Part shown: positions 1 to 5,112 of the stretch, in pieces
Layout of the letters: each line of letters opens with the position of its first letter
How positions within the stretch are numbered: the first letter of the stretch is position 1
From: Candidatus Curtissbacteria bacterium
GTDB taxonomy: Bacteria; Patescibacteriota; Microgenomatia; Curtissbacterales; GWA2-41-24
Direction of reading: 5' to 3'
Assembly: GCA_016195765.1 (NCBI GenBank)
Contig: JACPYZ010000085.1
Coordinates: 1-5,725 of the forward strand
Length of the DNA stretch: 5,725 nt
Made by a program: the position numbers and the translations under genes
Notes under the pieces: model-generated
The model's database searches: none
Told to the model about the DNA's origin: nothing
What the model saw: the letters and a program-made list of their open reading frames with translations, nothing else

Positions 1-267
1 AAAGGCAAAGTCGTTGCCCTTTATCATTCACATACAAACCACGATAAATCTCACTTCTCGGGCAGCGACGTCACCCACGCCTTAAAAGATGGCAAGCCTA
101 TCTACGATATCCCTTTTATTGTGGTTGCTTCCAAAGATGGCAAGGTTCACGACCGCAAAGCGTATCAGCACAATGCCCAAACCAATTCTTTCGTGGAGTC
201 TCAAGTCAAACCTACGCCGAAGTCAAAATTACTTTATCTCAAACAGCTCTTAGCAAAGGTCGCTTGA
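1..267 (+). CDS. JAMM/DUF4329-like metalloprotease domain protein, C-terminal fragment
   Basis: An open frame enters from the left edge and ends at TGA 265-267, giving the last 88 residues. Residues 9-23 contain HSH, then eight residues, then SGSD. This resembles the JAMM zinc motif HxH-x7-S-x2-D of the Mov34/MPN/RadC-like and DUF4329 families, in which two His and one Asp bind zinc. The gap here is one residue longer than the classical seven. The following stretch (residues 37-52, IPFIVVASKDGKVHDR) fits the beta strands that normally follow the motif. The glutamate that JAMM enzymes need lies upstream of the motif and outside the window, so catalytic competence cannot be judged. Members act as deubiquitinase-like isopeptidases or peptidases; the substrate here is unknown. 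The frame is confident, the family assignment moderate. Confidence 0.6.
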   Translation, partial: KGKVVALYHSHTNHDKSHFSGSDVTHALKDGKPIYDIPFIVVASKDGKVHDRKAYQHNAQTNSFVESQVKPTPKSKLLYLKQLLAKVA

Positions 268-291
268 CAACTCAGAAAAATTTGCTAAAAT
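264..291 (+). promoter_or_regulatory. groESL promoter with consensus -35 and extended -10
   Basis: TTGACA (264-269) is a perfect -35. A 16-base spacer leads to TAAAAT (286-291), preceded by TG at 283-284, which makes an extended -10 (TGCTAAAAT). The predicted start of transcription is near 298, inside the CIRCE-like operator. The -35 overlaps the TGA stop (265-267) of the preceding gene, so the two transcription units abut without spare sequence. Confidence 0.75.
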
Positions 292-292
292 G

Positions 293-319
293 TTAGCAGT
301 CGCAACGCATTAGTGCTTG
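293..319 (+). promoter_or_regulatory. Degenerate CIRCE operator (HrcA binding site)
   Basis: The left arm TTAGCAGTC (293-301) and right arm TAGTGCTTG (311-319) are separated by exactly nine bases. Compared with CIRCE (TTAGCACTC-N9-GAGTGCTAA), 14 of 18 arm bases match; the mismatches are one in the left arm and three in the right. The element begins one base after the -10 and spans the predicted transcription start. That is where HrcA represses groESL in many bacteria and where the hairpin can also form in the mRNA leader. Position, spacing and downstream genes support the call, while the weak right arm limits it. Confidence 0.7.
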
Positions 320-321
320 CG

Positions 322-337
322 CTTTTTGCCCAAAAAG
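322..337 (+). other. AT-rich hairpin in the groES leader
   Basis: CTTTTT (322-327) and AAAAAG (332-337) are perfect inverted arms around a GCCC loop. The stem ends 16 bases before the groES ATG. It is too AT-rich and lacks the GC stem expected of an intrinsic terminator. It could be a weak temperature-sensitive leader structure or chance; nothing shows that it covers a ribosome-binding site. Confidence 0.25.
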
Positions 338-353
338 ACTATATTTACAAAAC

Positions 354-638
354 ATGTTAAAACCACTAGCTGGATACGTTTTAATAGAACCCGCACCAAA
401 AGAAACAAAAACTGTCACGGGCATTTACTTGCCAGATTCAGCCGACGAAAAGCCTCAAGAAGGTAAAGTTGTTGCTGTCGGTGATTCCATCTTCGATCAT
501 GGTAAAGAAGTAACCTCTCCTGTCAAAGTAGGGGAGAAAGTTGTTTACAAAAAATGGGGCGGAAACGAAGTTAAAGTCGATTCCAAAGAAATGTTGCTTA
601 TTAAATTCGAAGATTTAATGGCAATTGTATCCAAATAA
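354..638 (+). CDS. groES: Co-chaperonin GroES (Hsp10)
   Basis: The 94-residue product has the usual length of Cpn10. GroES forms a seven-subunit lid that caps GroEL in the cytoplasm and encloses substrate proteins during ATP-driven folding. The fold markers are visible: the N-terminal strand KPLAGYVLIEP (3-13), the mobile loop around residues 16-34 with GIYLPD (23-28), and the conserved KPQEGKVVAVG (33-43). The C-terminal half includes VKVGEKVVYKKWGGNEV, the usual dome-to-base strand region. The GroEL-contacting tripeptide, commonly I-V-L, is I-Y-L here (24-26), and the common D-R after the first loop is G-Y (7-8). ATG 354 is the only start that gives the standard N-terminus, and no Shine-Dalgarno precedes it. 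groEL starts one base after the TAA, so the two are co-transcribed from the CIRCE-controlled promoter. Confidence 0.97.
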   Translation: MLKPLAGYVLIEPAPKETKTVTGIYLPDSADEKPQEGKVVAVGDSIFDHGKEVTSPVKVGEKVVYKKWGGNEVKVDSKEMLLIKFEDLMAIVSK

Positions 639-639
639 C

Positions 640-2265
640 ATGGCAAAACAGATAATTTACGCAGAAGAAGCTCGCACAAAACTAAAAGCCGGTGTTGATA
701 AGCTTGCAGCTGCCGTGGCGACAACTTTAGGTCCAAAAGGCAGAAACGTTGCTCTCGATAAAAAATGGGGCGCGCCTTCAGTTATCCACGATGGTGTCAC
801 AGTTGCCAAAGAAATCGAACTCGAAGATCCATTTGAAAACATGGGCGCCAGCCTCGTTAAAGAAGCAGCCTCAAAAACTTCCGATATTGCCGGCGACGGT
901 ACCACAACCTCAACAGTCTTAACTCAAGCAATTGTAGAAGAAGGTCTCAAGAATATTACAGCCGGTGCCAACCCAATGATTCTAAAAACTGGTGTAGAAA
1001 AAGCTTCAGCTGCAGTTGTTGCCGAACTCAAAAGAATGGCCAAAAAAGTAGGGGACCAAGGTGAAATAGAAAAAATCGCTACAATTTCAGCGGCTTCTTC
1101 CGAAATTGGCAAAATGATCGCAGCTGCTCTTCAAAGGGTTGGTCAAGACGGTGTTATCACGGTAGAAGAGGGCAAAGGCCTTGAACTTTCTGTTGAATAC
1201 AAGGAAGGAATGGAATTTGATAGAGGATTCGTTTCTGCTTATTTTGTAACAGATGCCGACAAAATGCAGGCAGTTATTGAAGATACTCACGTTTTAATAA
1301 CAGACCAAAAAATATCATCGCTTCAGGAATTGGTCTCCTTTTTGGAAAACTTCGTAAAAATTTCCAAGAACCTAGTAATTATTGCCGATGAAGTAGAAGG
1401 CGAAGCCCTAGCCACATTGGTTGTTAACAGAATGAAAGGCGTATTTAACGTTCTTGCTGTAAAAGCTCCAGGATTTGGCGACCGCAGGAAAGAAATGTTA
1501 GAAGATATTGCCATTCTGACTGGTGGAACCGTTATTTCCGAAGACTTGGGCCGTAAATTGGAATCCGTAACGGTTGATGATCTTGGAAAAGCAGACAGAA
1601 TAGTTTCTGATAAAGACAACACTATAATCGTTGGCGGCAAAGGTGCAAAATCAGCGCTTGAAGCTAGAATCAAACAAATCCGCACAGAAATCGAAAAAAC
1701 AGATAGCGATTTTGACCGCGAAAAGCTTCAAGAAAGACTCGCTAAATTATCAGGCGGTGTTGCTGTTATTAATGTCGGTGCCGCAACAGAAGTCGAACTT
1801 AAAGAGAAAAAAGAAAGAGTTGACGATGCAGTTCATGCAACCAAAGCAGCTGTTGAAGAAGGCTACGTTGTCGGTGGCGGAGTTGCTCTAATTCGCGCAA
1901 GCAAAGTCCTTGATAAAATGATTGCAGTAGCAGCGCCAGCAGACGAACGCATAGGCATGGAGATTGTTAAAAAAGCCCTCGAAAAACCTCTATCTATGTT
2001 GGCAAGTAACGCAGGAATCGATGCTGGCTGGGTTGTAAAAGAAGTCGAAAAAGCGACAGGTAACATTGGCTTAAACGTTATCAGTGGAAAATTCGAAGAT
2101 CTAATCACAGCAGGTGTTATCGACCCAGTTAAAGTAACCAGAAGTGCTGTTCAAAACGCCGCTTCGGTTGCCATGATGATTTTAACTACAGAAGCCTTAA
2201 TTACAGACATCCCCGAAAAAGAAAAATCCGTTCCCGGTATGCCCCCAGGTGGCATGGACTACTAG
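640..2265 (+). CDS. groEL: Chaperonin GroEL (Hsp60)
   Basis: The 541-residue product is a full-length group I chaperonin, which forms a double seven-membered ring that folds proteins with ATP and GroES. ATP-site motifs are present: TLGPKGRN (29-36), HDGVT with D51, and GDGTTT (85-90, with D86). The conserved VDDAVHATKAAVEEG and following GGG supply the late equatorial aspartate. The apical-domain signature KAPGFGDRRKEMLEDIA is intact. The C-terminal tail is short, GMPPGGMDY, with one GGM unit instead of the multiple GGM repeats of E. coli. The frame is open to a TTG at 625, but ATG 640 gives the canonical MAKQI N-terminus and lies one base after the groES TAA, so it is chosen. No frameshift or missing catalytic residue is seen. 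The position equivalent to E. coli K51 is His (H50), a variant I recall from other phyla such as Chloroflexi. Confidence 0.98.
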   Translation: MAKQIIYAEEARTKLKAGVDKLAAAVATTLGPKGRNVALDKKWGAPSVIHDGVTVAKEIELEDPFENMGASLVKEAASKTSDIAGDGTTTSTVLTQAIVEEGLKNITAGANPMILKTGVEKASAAVVAELKRMAKKVGDQGEIEKIATISAASSEIGKMIAAALQRVGQDGVITVEEGKGLELSVEYKEGMEFDRGFVSAYFVTDADKMQAVIEDTHVLITDQKISSLQELVSFLENFVKISKNLVIIADEVEGEALATLVVNRMKGVFNVLAVKAPGFGDRRKEMLEDIAILTGGTVISEDLGRKLESVTVDDLGKADRIVSDKDNTIIVGGKGAKSALEARIKQIRTEIEKTDSDFDREKLQERLAKLSGGVAVINVGAATEVELKEKKERVDDAVHATKAAVEEGYVVGGGVALIRASKVLDKMIAVAAPADERIGMEIVKKALEKPLSMLASNAGIDAGWVVKEVEKATGNIGLNVISGKFEDLITAGVIDPVKVTRSAVQNAASVAMMILTTEALITDIPEKEKSVPGMPPGGMDY

Positions 2266-2547
2266 GTCAGACTACTTGACACCATCTTTCCCGTTAAACT
2301 ACAACTAGATTAGCAACTCCAATGGCAGAAAGACATAGAGGTCAAGAAGGTACTACAAGCACTTCTAGAAAAATCTCCAATGGTCAAAGATCCAGGAGAG
2401 ATACAGGCACTTGGAATGGAAACCTCGATATTGCAAGAACCGAAGCACAAAAAGTAGGAGAACGAACAATGACAGTATTTTTGAGAATGTTTCCTCCGAC
2501 GTCCCAACTTATAAAAGCAGAACCTTACACCGTGGGCTCAGCAAGCA
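2266..2547 (+). other. Gap after groEL; possible gene remnant, no clear gene
   Basis: This is 282 bases between the groEL stop and the 3' end of a convergent gene. The groEL frame continues without TAA or TGA to 2470 but is broken by TAG at 2311-2313 and 2455-2457. Between the TAGs, 47 codons read like ordinary soluble protein (for example DIEVKKVLQALLEKSP, then KDPGEIQALGMETSILQEP), yet there is no ATG, GTG or TTG near the beginning. A 79-codon frame from ATG 2322 to 2561 exists, but its product is rich in Arg, Ser, Thr and Gly with no motif and looks like an out-of-frame reading. A perfect TTGACA (2276-2281) with TACAAC (2300-2305) 18 bases further is a weak promoter candidate. No GC hairpin with a T-run was found. 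A decayed gene is the most economical reading, and an unrecognised small RNA is the alternative. Confidence 0.25.
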
Positions 2548-2808
2548 CTATTCTTTATTAGCTTCGCGCGAATCGTCTTTGGAAAGTTTAGAAAGCTCGT
2601 AAGTTACAAGAACCGCAATTGCCGTAACCAGCGCCGCATATAAAAATCGCGAAAATATCCCAGACCCGACAGAAATGTATTTGTCTACGTACTGAGTAAA
2701 AAATGCCTGAATCGCATCGTTCCATGCCAAAGCAGCTACCAGACCGAATCCAGCCGTAGAAAGCGTGACCATTTGCTTGATAAGTTCTATTTTTAAATCT
2801 TTCTTCAC
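2548..2808 (-). CDS. DUF5654-like small integral membrane protein
   Basis: The 86-residue product starts at GTG 2806-2808. An in-frame TAA lies immediately upstream (2809-2811), so no longer start is possible. Residues 13-37 form a hydrophobic stretch containing TAGFGLVAALAWNDAIQAFF, which recalls the conserved core of DUF5654 proteins known from CPR bacteria and archaea. Residues 52-72 form a second, clear transmembrane helix. The tail is charged and short. No catalytic motif is seen and the biochemical role of the family is unknown. The gene follows the exported-protein gene on the same strand by 40 bases, but that gap has its own TGGTATAAT, so it may be transcribed separately as well as by read-through. 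Family recognition is from memory of the core motif, so it is moderate. Confidence 0.8.
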   Translation of the reverse strand: MKKDLKIELIKQMVTLSTAGFGLVAALAWNDAIQAFFTQYVDKYISVGSGIFSRFLYAALVTAIAVLVTYELSKLSKDDSREANKE

Positions 2809-2818
2809 TTAGCTTGAA

Positions 2819-2827
2819 ATTATACCA
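2819..2827 (-). promoter_or_regulatory. Extended -10 for the DUF5654-like gene
   Basis: On the minus strand the sequence TGGTATAAT has a perfect TATAAT (2819-2824) preceded by TG-G. Seventeen bases further upstream lies GTGAAC (2842-2847), a poor -35 with 3 of 6 matches. The predicted transcription start, near 2812, is about four bases before the GTG codon, so the message would be nearly leaderless. Confidence 0.5.
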
Positions 2828-2848
2828 AAGCCAGCCGCTAGGTTCACC

Positions 2849-3511
2849 TTACTTAAGTGTAATATGAATCCGCGAATCAATAATATTTGCAGGATACGCA
2901 TTTAAGTTCGTTTTGGCTTGGACGACATAAGTATTGGTGCCAGGGTCAAGTGTAATTGGCGAAGAGGCAACGAGTGTTCCAGGAGAAGCATTTGTCGAAA
3001 TTTCTGAAAACCAAACTGGTCTATTTGCAGTCGAATTATAAAGCTGGGCATACATCATTCCATTTCCACCCGTTACATACATGTTTGCTTCAAATACAAC
3101 AGAAGCAATGCCCGCATAACTGGCAGAATTAAAAGTCACCTGGACTCCCGGTAAATTAACATAAGAACTGTTTGTTGTGGAACCCGCGCCCAGTGGTATA
3201 AAAATTTCTTTTTGTGCTGTTTGAACCACAGTTTGTTGTTGCACGGTCGTTTGTTCTTTAATTATTGTTGTCGGTGTCGGCATGGTAACGACAACAGGTA
3301 AAGAAGAGGCAGCTGGCGAGGCAGAAGCATTAGGGGAAGGTGAAGGATTAATTTTGGATTGCAGCTCGATACTTGGTTGTCTATCTGCATCAACTTTGAC
3401 CTTAGGTTGCTGTAATATCCAATAGTTAACATATCCAAGGTCAACAAGTGCAATCAGAAGAATGGCAATCCCAATCTTGATCAAAAATCTTTGCAAAAAC
3501 GAACTATCCAT
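2849..3511 (-). CDS. Membrane-anchored exported protein with beta-rich C-terminal domain, unknown function
   Basis: The 220-residue product begins at ATG 3509-3511 and ends at TAA 2849-2851. Residues 11-29 (IKIGIAILLIALVDLGYVN) form an uncleaved signal anchor following a short basic N-terminus, so the rest is probably outside the membrane. Residues 52-100 are a low-complexity linker rich in Pro, Ala, Ser, Thr and Gln (PSPSPNASASPAASS, then TTVQQQTVVQT). From about 101 to the end there are alternating hydrophobic strands rich in Tyr, Asn, Thr and Gly, including VQVTFNSASYAGIASVVFEA. These suggest one Ig-like or jelly-roll beta-sandwich that may bind carbohydrate or protein. I recognise no named family, no cysteines and no enzyme motif. 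It lies upstream of the DUF5654-like gene and diverges from the PH-domain gene across 62 bases. Confidence 0.85.
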   Translation of the reverse strand: MDSSFLQRFLIKIGIAILLIALVDLGYVNYWILQQPKVKVDADRQPSIELQSKINPSPSPNASASPAASSLPVVVTMPTPTTIIKEQTTVQQQTVVQTAQKEIFIPLGAGSTTNSSYVNLPGVQVTFNSASYAGIASVVFEANMYVTGGNGMMYAQLYNSTANRPVWFSEISTNASPGTLVASSPITLDPGTNTYVVQAKTNLNAYPANIIDSRIHITLK

Positions 3512-3524
3512 AGGCAGTAGCTAA

Positions 3525-3553
3525 ATTGTCAGGTGTAAGCGACTTGTTGTCAA
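3525..3553 (-). promoter_or_regulatory. Promoter for the exported-protein gene
   Basis: On the minus strand a perfect TTGACA (3548-3553) is followed after 17 bases by GACAAT (3525-3530), with 4 of 6 matches to TATAAT. Transcription would start near 3518, giving a leader of about seven bases before the ATG at 3511. No extended TG is present, and the -10 is weak. Confidence 0.4.
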
Positions 3554-3558
3554 TTGCA

Positions 3559-3567
3559 TGATAAACT
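3559..3567 (+). promoter_or_regulatory. Extended -10 for the PH-domain gene, leaderless arrangement
   Basis: TGATAAACT matches TGnTAnnnT and ends six bases before ATG 3574. The expected transcription start falls on or next to the start codon, so the mRNA would have no leader. No recognisable -35 sits 16-18 bases upstream (GCGACT occupies that place). Confidence 0.45.
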
Positions 3568-3573
3568 AATCTC

Positions 3574-4197
3574 ATGGCGACCAGTCGCGCTTACCATAAG
3601 CCACCTACAGAAAAACAAAAAAAGAAACTTTCTAAGTATTTAAGCAGCGAAGAAGAACTTATCGTTGTCACAACAATTGGACCGCGATATATGTGGTTTA
3701 ACCTCATATTTTTGTTGCTGATTCCTTTAGGTCTTTTCTATATATCAATATTTATGCTTTTTGGAGTAATTAACATTCCCCAGCTAGATTGGCTTAAATA
3801 CGTCGGCTTGGTTGCAATGTTGCTGGCGCTGTTTAAACTTAGATCAACAAGCGGCATTCTGCGAAAAAGGCAAGCCAATATATATATTGTTACCAACCAC
3901 CGTATTTTGATAATAACCGGCATTTTCTCACGTAAAATAATAACGGCACCTCTTGATCGCATTACCCATATCACAGTCGACCAGTCGGTTATTCAAAGAA
4001 TGGTTTATAACACCGGTCACCTGATGATAATAACGGCAGGATTCGATCAACGTGAAATCGTCGTCGAACACATTGCAGACCCTATTAAATTTAAAGTTTT
4101 GGTCGAAGAATTAACAAGAAACGCAGACAAACCTCAAAATAAAGGAAATTTACCATCACGTGACGAAGACATTAAAATTCGCGCCATCTCTTTTTAA
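3574..4197 (+). CDS. Bacterial PH-domain (bPH2, DUF304/YdbS-like) membrane protein
   Basis: The 207-residue product has a hydrophilic Lys-rich N-terminus (1-40), two hydrophobic helices (about 41-64 and 73-88), and a C-terminal bacterial PH domain (about 102-180). The bPH2 hallmarks are visible in order: IYIVTNHRILIITGIFSRK (103-121), the APLDRITHITVDQS strand pair (125-138), QRMVYNTGHLMIITAG (141-156), and the closing I-A-D-P (167-170). Such proteins are found at the inner face of the membrane; their ligands are mostly undefined. The charged tail after residue 180 is not part of the domain. ATG 3574 is the natural start: it follows a TGnTAnnnT element by six bases and there is no Shine-Dalgarno. 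The gene diverges from the exported-protein gene and converges on the M23 peptidase gene, with 30 bases between the stops. Confidence 0.92.
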   Translation: MATSRAYHKPPTEKQKKKLSKYLSSEEELIVVTTIGPRYMWFNLIFLLLIPLGLFYISIFMLFGVINIPQLDWLKYVGLVAMLLALFKLRSTSGILRKRQANIYIVTNHRILIITGIFSRKIITAPLDRITHITVDQSVIQRMVYNTGHLMIITAGFDQREIVVEHIADPIKFKVLVEELTRNADKPQNKGNLPSRDEDIKIRAISF

Positions 4198-4227
4198 CTT
4201 AATCTAATCCTAATTTGAACTGAGTTT

Positions 4228-4905
4228 TTAGTTCGGAAGAACCTTAGAAGGATCAACGAATATATCATTGTCTGTAAGTTCGATGTGAACATGAGGCCCA
4301 GTGGTGTGTCCTGTTAGCCCAATTGTCCCAATCGGTGCTTGGCCATCAACATGGTTACCAACACCAACATAGATTCGATCCATATGGGCATAAAGAGATT
4401 TCAGGCCGTTTCCGTGATCAACAACTACAGTTTTTCCGTGGCCATCTGTCATAAAACCGGCATAAATAACATTACCATCACCTAAAGGATGAATTGGTTT
4501 ACCAAGATCAGCGGCAATATCAACACCTCTATGATAAGCAGAAAACCCTTGTGAAATATAACCATCAACAGGCATATGAAACTGAAAAGGGGAGACAGCC
4601 GGATTAACTTGCTGTCCGATATTATTAAGTTCGTTATCGGGTTTGGGCAAAACAGGCTCAGCAACTAAGATTTTGTGGCCATTCATGACAACTTTGCCTC
4701 TATTTTCCGCAACCACCCGAGAAGCGTAGCTCAATGGTAAAAGGGCTAGAACAGCCACAAGAACTAACTTGGAAAATAGCCTCAAACGGGGCCTTATCAT
4801 AATGTGTTTTTGCAGAGAATTTAAGGCTCTTTTGAGGCCTTTTTTAGCCTCAAATCGTGCGTATATAGCTTTAGTCTTATGTGTGCTTTTTATTTTCTTT
4901 TTCAT
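4228..4905 (-). CDS. Membrane-anchored M23 (LytM-type) zinc metallopeptidase
   Basis: From ATG 4903-4905 the product has 225 residues. The catalytic domain (about 108-225) carries the M23 residues: HRGVD (H125 and D129), YAH (H174) and HVH (H205 and H207). By family knowledge H125, D129 and H207 bind zinc, and H174 and H205 act in catalysis. These enzymes cut peptide bridges in peptidoglycan, and all key residues are present. Residues 44-62 form one membrane helix or signal sequence (a possible signal-peptidase site lies after A61), preceded by a strongly basic 40-residue tail. Three starts are possible: ATG 4959 (243 residues, whose extra 18 residues look non-natural), ATG 4905 (chosen, starting MKKKIK) and ATG 4800 (190 residues, a classical signal-peptide length). 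The basic tail reads like genuine protein, which favours 4905. Transcription probably starts near 4986. Confidence 0.93.
   Translation of the reverse strand: MKKKIKSTHKTKAIYARFEAKKGLKRALNSLQKHIMIRPRLRLFSKLVLVAVLALLPLSYASRVVAENRGKVVMNGHKILVAEPVLPKPDNELNNIGQQVNPAVSPFQFHMPVDGYISQGFSAYHRGVDIAADLGKPIHPLGDGNVIYAGFMTDGHGKTVVVDHGNGLKSLYAHMDRIYVGVGNHVDGQAPIGTIGLTGHTTGPHVHIELTDNDIFVDPSKVLPN
4773..4786 (+). repeat. 14-base direct repeat, copy 1
   Basis: The sequence AAAATAGCCTCAAA occurs here, inside the M23 gene at the start of its membrane segment, and again exactly at 5095-5108. Its 10-base core TAGCCTCAAA occurs a third time at 4845-4854. This copy is constrained by coding, so it may be fortuitous. 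Confidence 0.6.
4831..4854 (+). repeat. 8-bp inverted repeat TTTGAGGC/GCCTCAAA
   Basis: TTTGAGGC (4831-4838) and GCCTCAAA (4847-4854) are perfect inverted arms around an 8-base loop. The element lies in the 5' coding part of the M23 gene, between the two alternative starts 4905 and 4800. The arms share the word CTCAAA with the 14-base direct repeats and with the palindrome at 5005-5014. There is no downstream T-run, so it is not an intrinsic terminator on either strand. Confidence 0.5.
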
Positions 4906-4992
4906 ATTTGCCCCACAAAGCCCCCTTGGACATAGTTCAAGCGGGGAGCTTAAGCCCATAATTTGGGCTCTAAGTGGAGATTTCGAAGGTGA

Positions 4993-5021
4993 AGTATAGC
5001 AAAATTGAGCTCAAAAGTCAA
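4993..5021 (-). promoter_or_regulatory. Promoter for the M23 peptidase gene
   Basis: On the minus strand TTGACT (5016-5021, 5 of 6) is followed by a 17-base spacer and TATACT (4993-4998, 5 of 6), preceded by TGC, which makes an extended -10. This is one of the two best promoters in the window. Transcription should begin near 4986, about 80 bases before ATG 4905. The spacer contains a 10-bp palindrome, listed separately. Confidence 0.7.
5005..5014. promoter_or_regulatory. Palindrome TTGAGCTCAA inside the M23 promoter spacer, possible operator
   Basis: This perfect 10-bp palindrome lies wholly between the -35 (5016-5021) and -10 (4993-4998) of the M23 promoter, a classical place for a repressor to block RNA polymerase. 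Its half-site CTCAA recurs in the neighbouring repeats at 4773-4786, 4847-4854 and 5095-5108. The regulator, if there is one, is unknown. Confidence 0.4.
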
Positions 5022-5049
5022 ACTATAGAAGTATGAATAAAAGGACCTA

Positions 5050-5071
5050 TAATATTAATTATTCAATATTA
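5050..5071. repeat. AT-rich inverted repeat between the divergent genes
   Basis: TAATATT (5050-5056) and AATATTA (5065-5071) are perfect 7-base arms around an 8-base spacer, and the left arm overlaps a TATAAT (5048-5053). It lies upstream of both divergent genes and could be a protein-binding site or simple AT-rich DNA. No -35 accompanies the TATAAT. Confidence 0.3.
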
Positions 5072-5094
5072 AATCTTGGCTCCGATGTAATGGC

Positions 5095-5108
5095 AAAATA
5101 GCCTCAAA
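5095..5108 (+). repeat. 14-base direct repeat, copy 2
   Basis: This exact second copy of AAAATAGCCTCAAA (first at 4773-4786) lies in non-coding DNA just upstream of the -35 region of the PEGA lipoprotein gene. Here it is free of coding constraint and placed where an activator or repressor could act. Confidence 0.6.
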
Positions 5109-5112
5109 ATGC

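Noticed and set aside
1323..1685. 120-codon minus-strand open frame inside groEL
   Set aside because: It lies wholly opposite conserved groEL codons, has no start signal and resembles no protein.
2238..2255. ATGCC/GGCAT hairpin at the end of groEL as a terminator
   Set aside because: It lies inside the conserved GMPPGGM codons, has a 5-bp stem and no T-run after it.
2310..2507. 65-codon minus-strand open frame in the gap after groEL
   Set aside because: Cys- and Ser-rich product with no motif and no promoter; it looks like a reverse-strand shadow of the protein-like plus-strand reading.
2322..2561. 79-codon plus-strand open frame starting at ATG 2322
   Set aside because: The product is rich in Arg, Ser, Thr and Gly, has no motif, overlaps the 3' end of the convergent membrane-protein gene, and the neighbouring frame looks more protein-like.
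4217..4242. Possible bidirectional terminator between the convergent PH-domain and M23 genes (GAACT/AGTTC and GTTC/GAAC)
   Set aside because: The stems are only 4-5 bp, AT-rich or mutually exclusive, and not followed by a T-run on either strand.
4723..4757. tRNA D-arm-like string (TAGCTCAATGGTAAAA) on the plus strand
   Set aside because: There is no matching acceptor stem, anticodon arm or TTC-containing T-loop downstream, and the bases encode the M23 membrane segment on the other strand.
4839..4854. T-run at 4840-4845 as an intrinsic terminator
   Set aside because: The T-run is the loop between the TTTGAGGC and GCCTCAAA arms instead of following a stem, and it is inside a coding region.
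5048..5053. Perfect TATAAT as the lipoprotein promoter
   Set aside because: No -35 lies 16-18 bases upstream and no TGn precedes it; the element at 5134-5142 fits the pattern of the other genes better.
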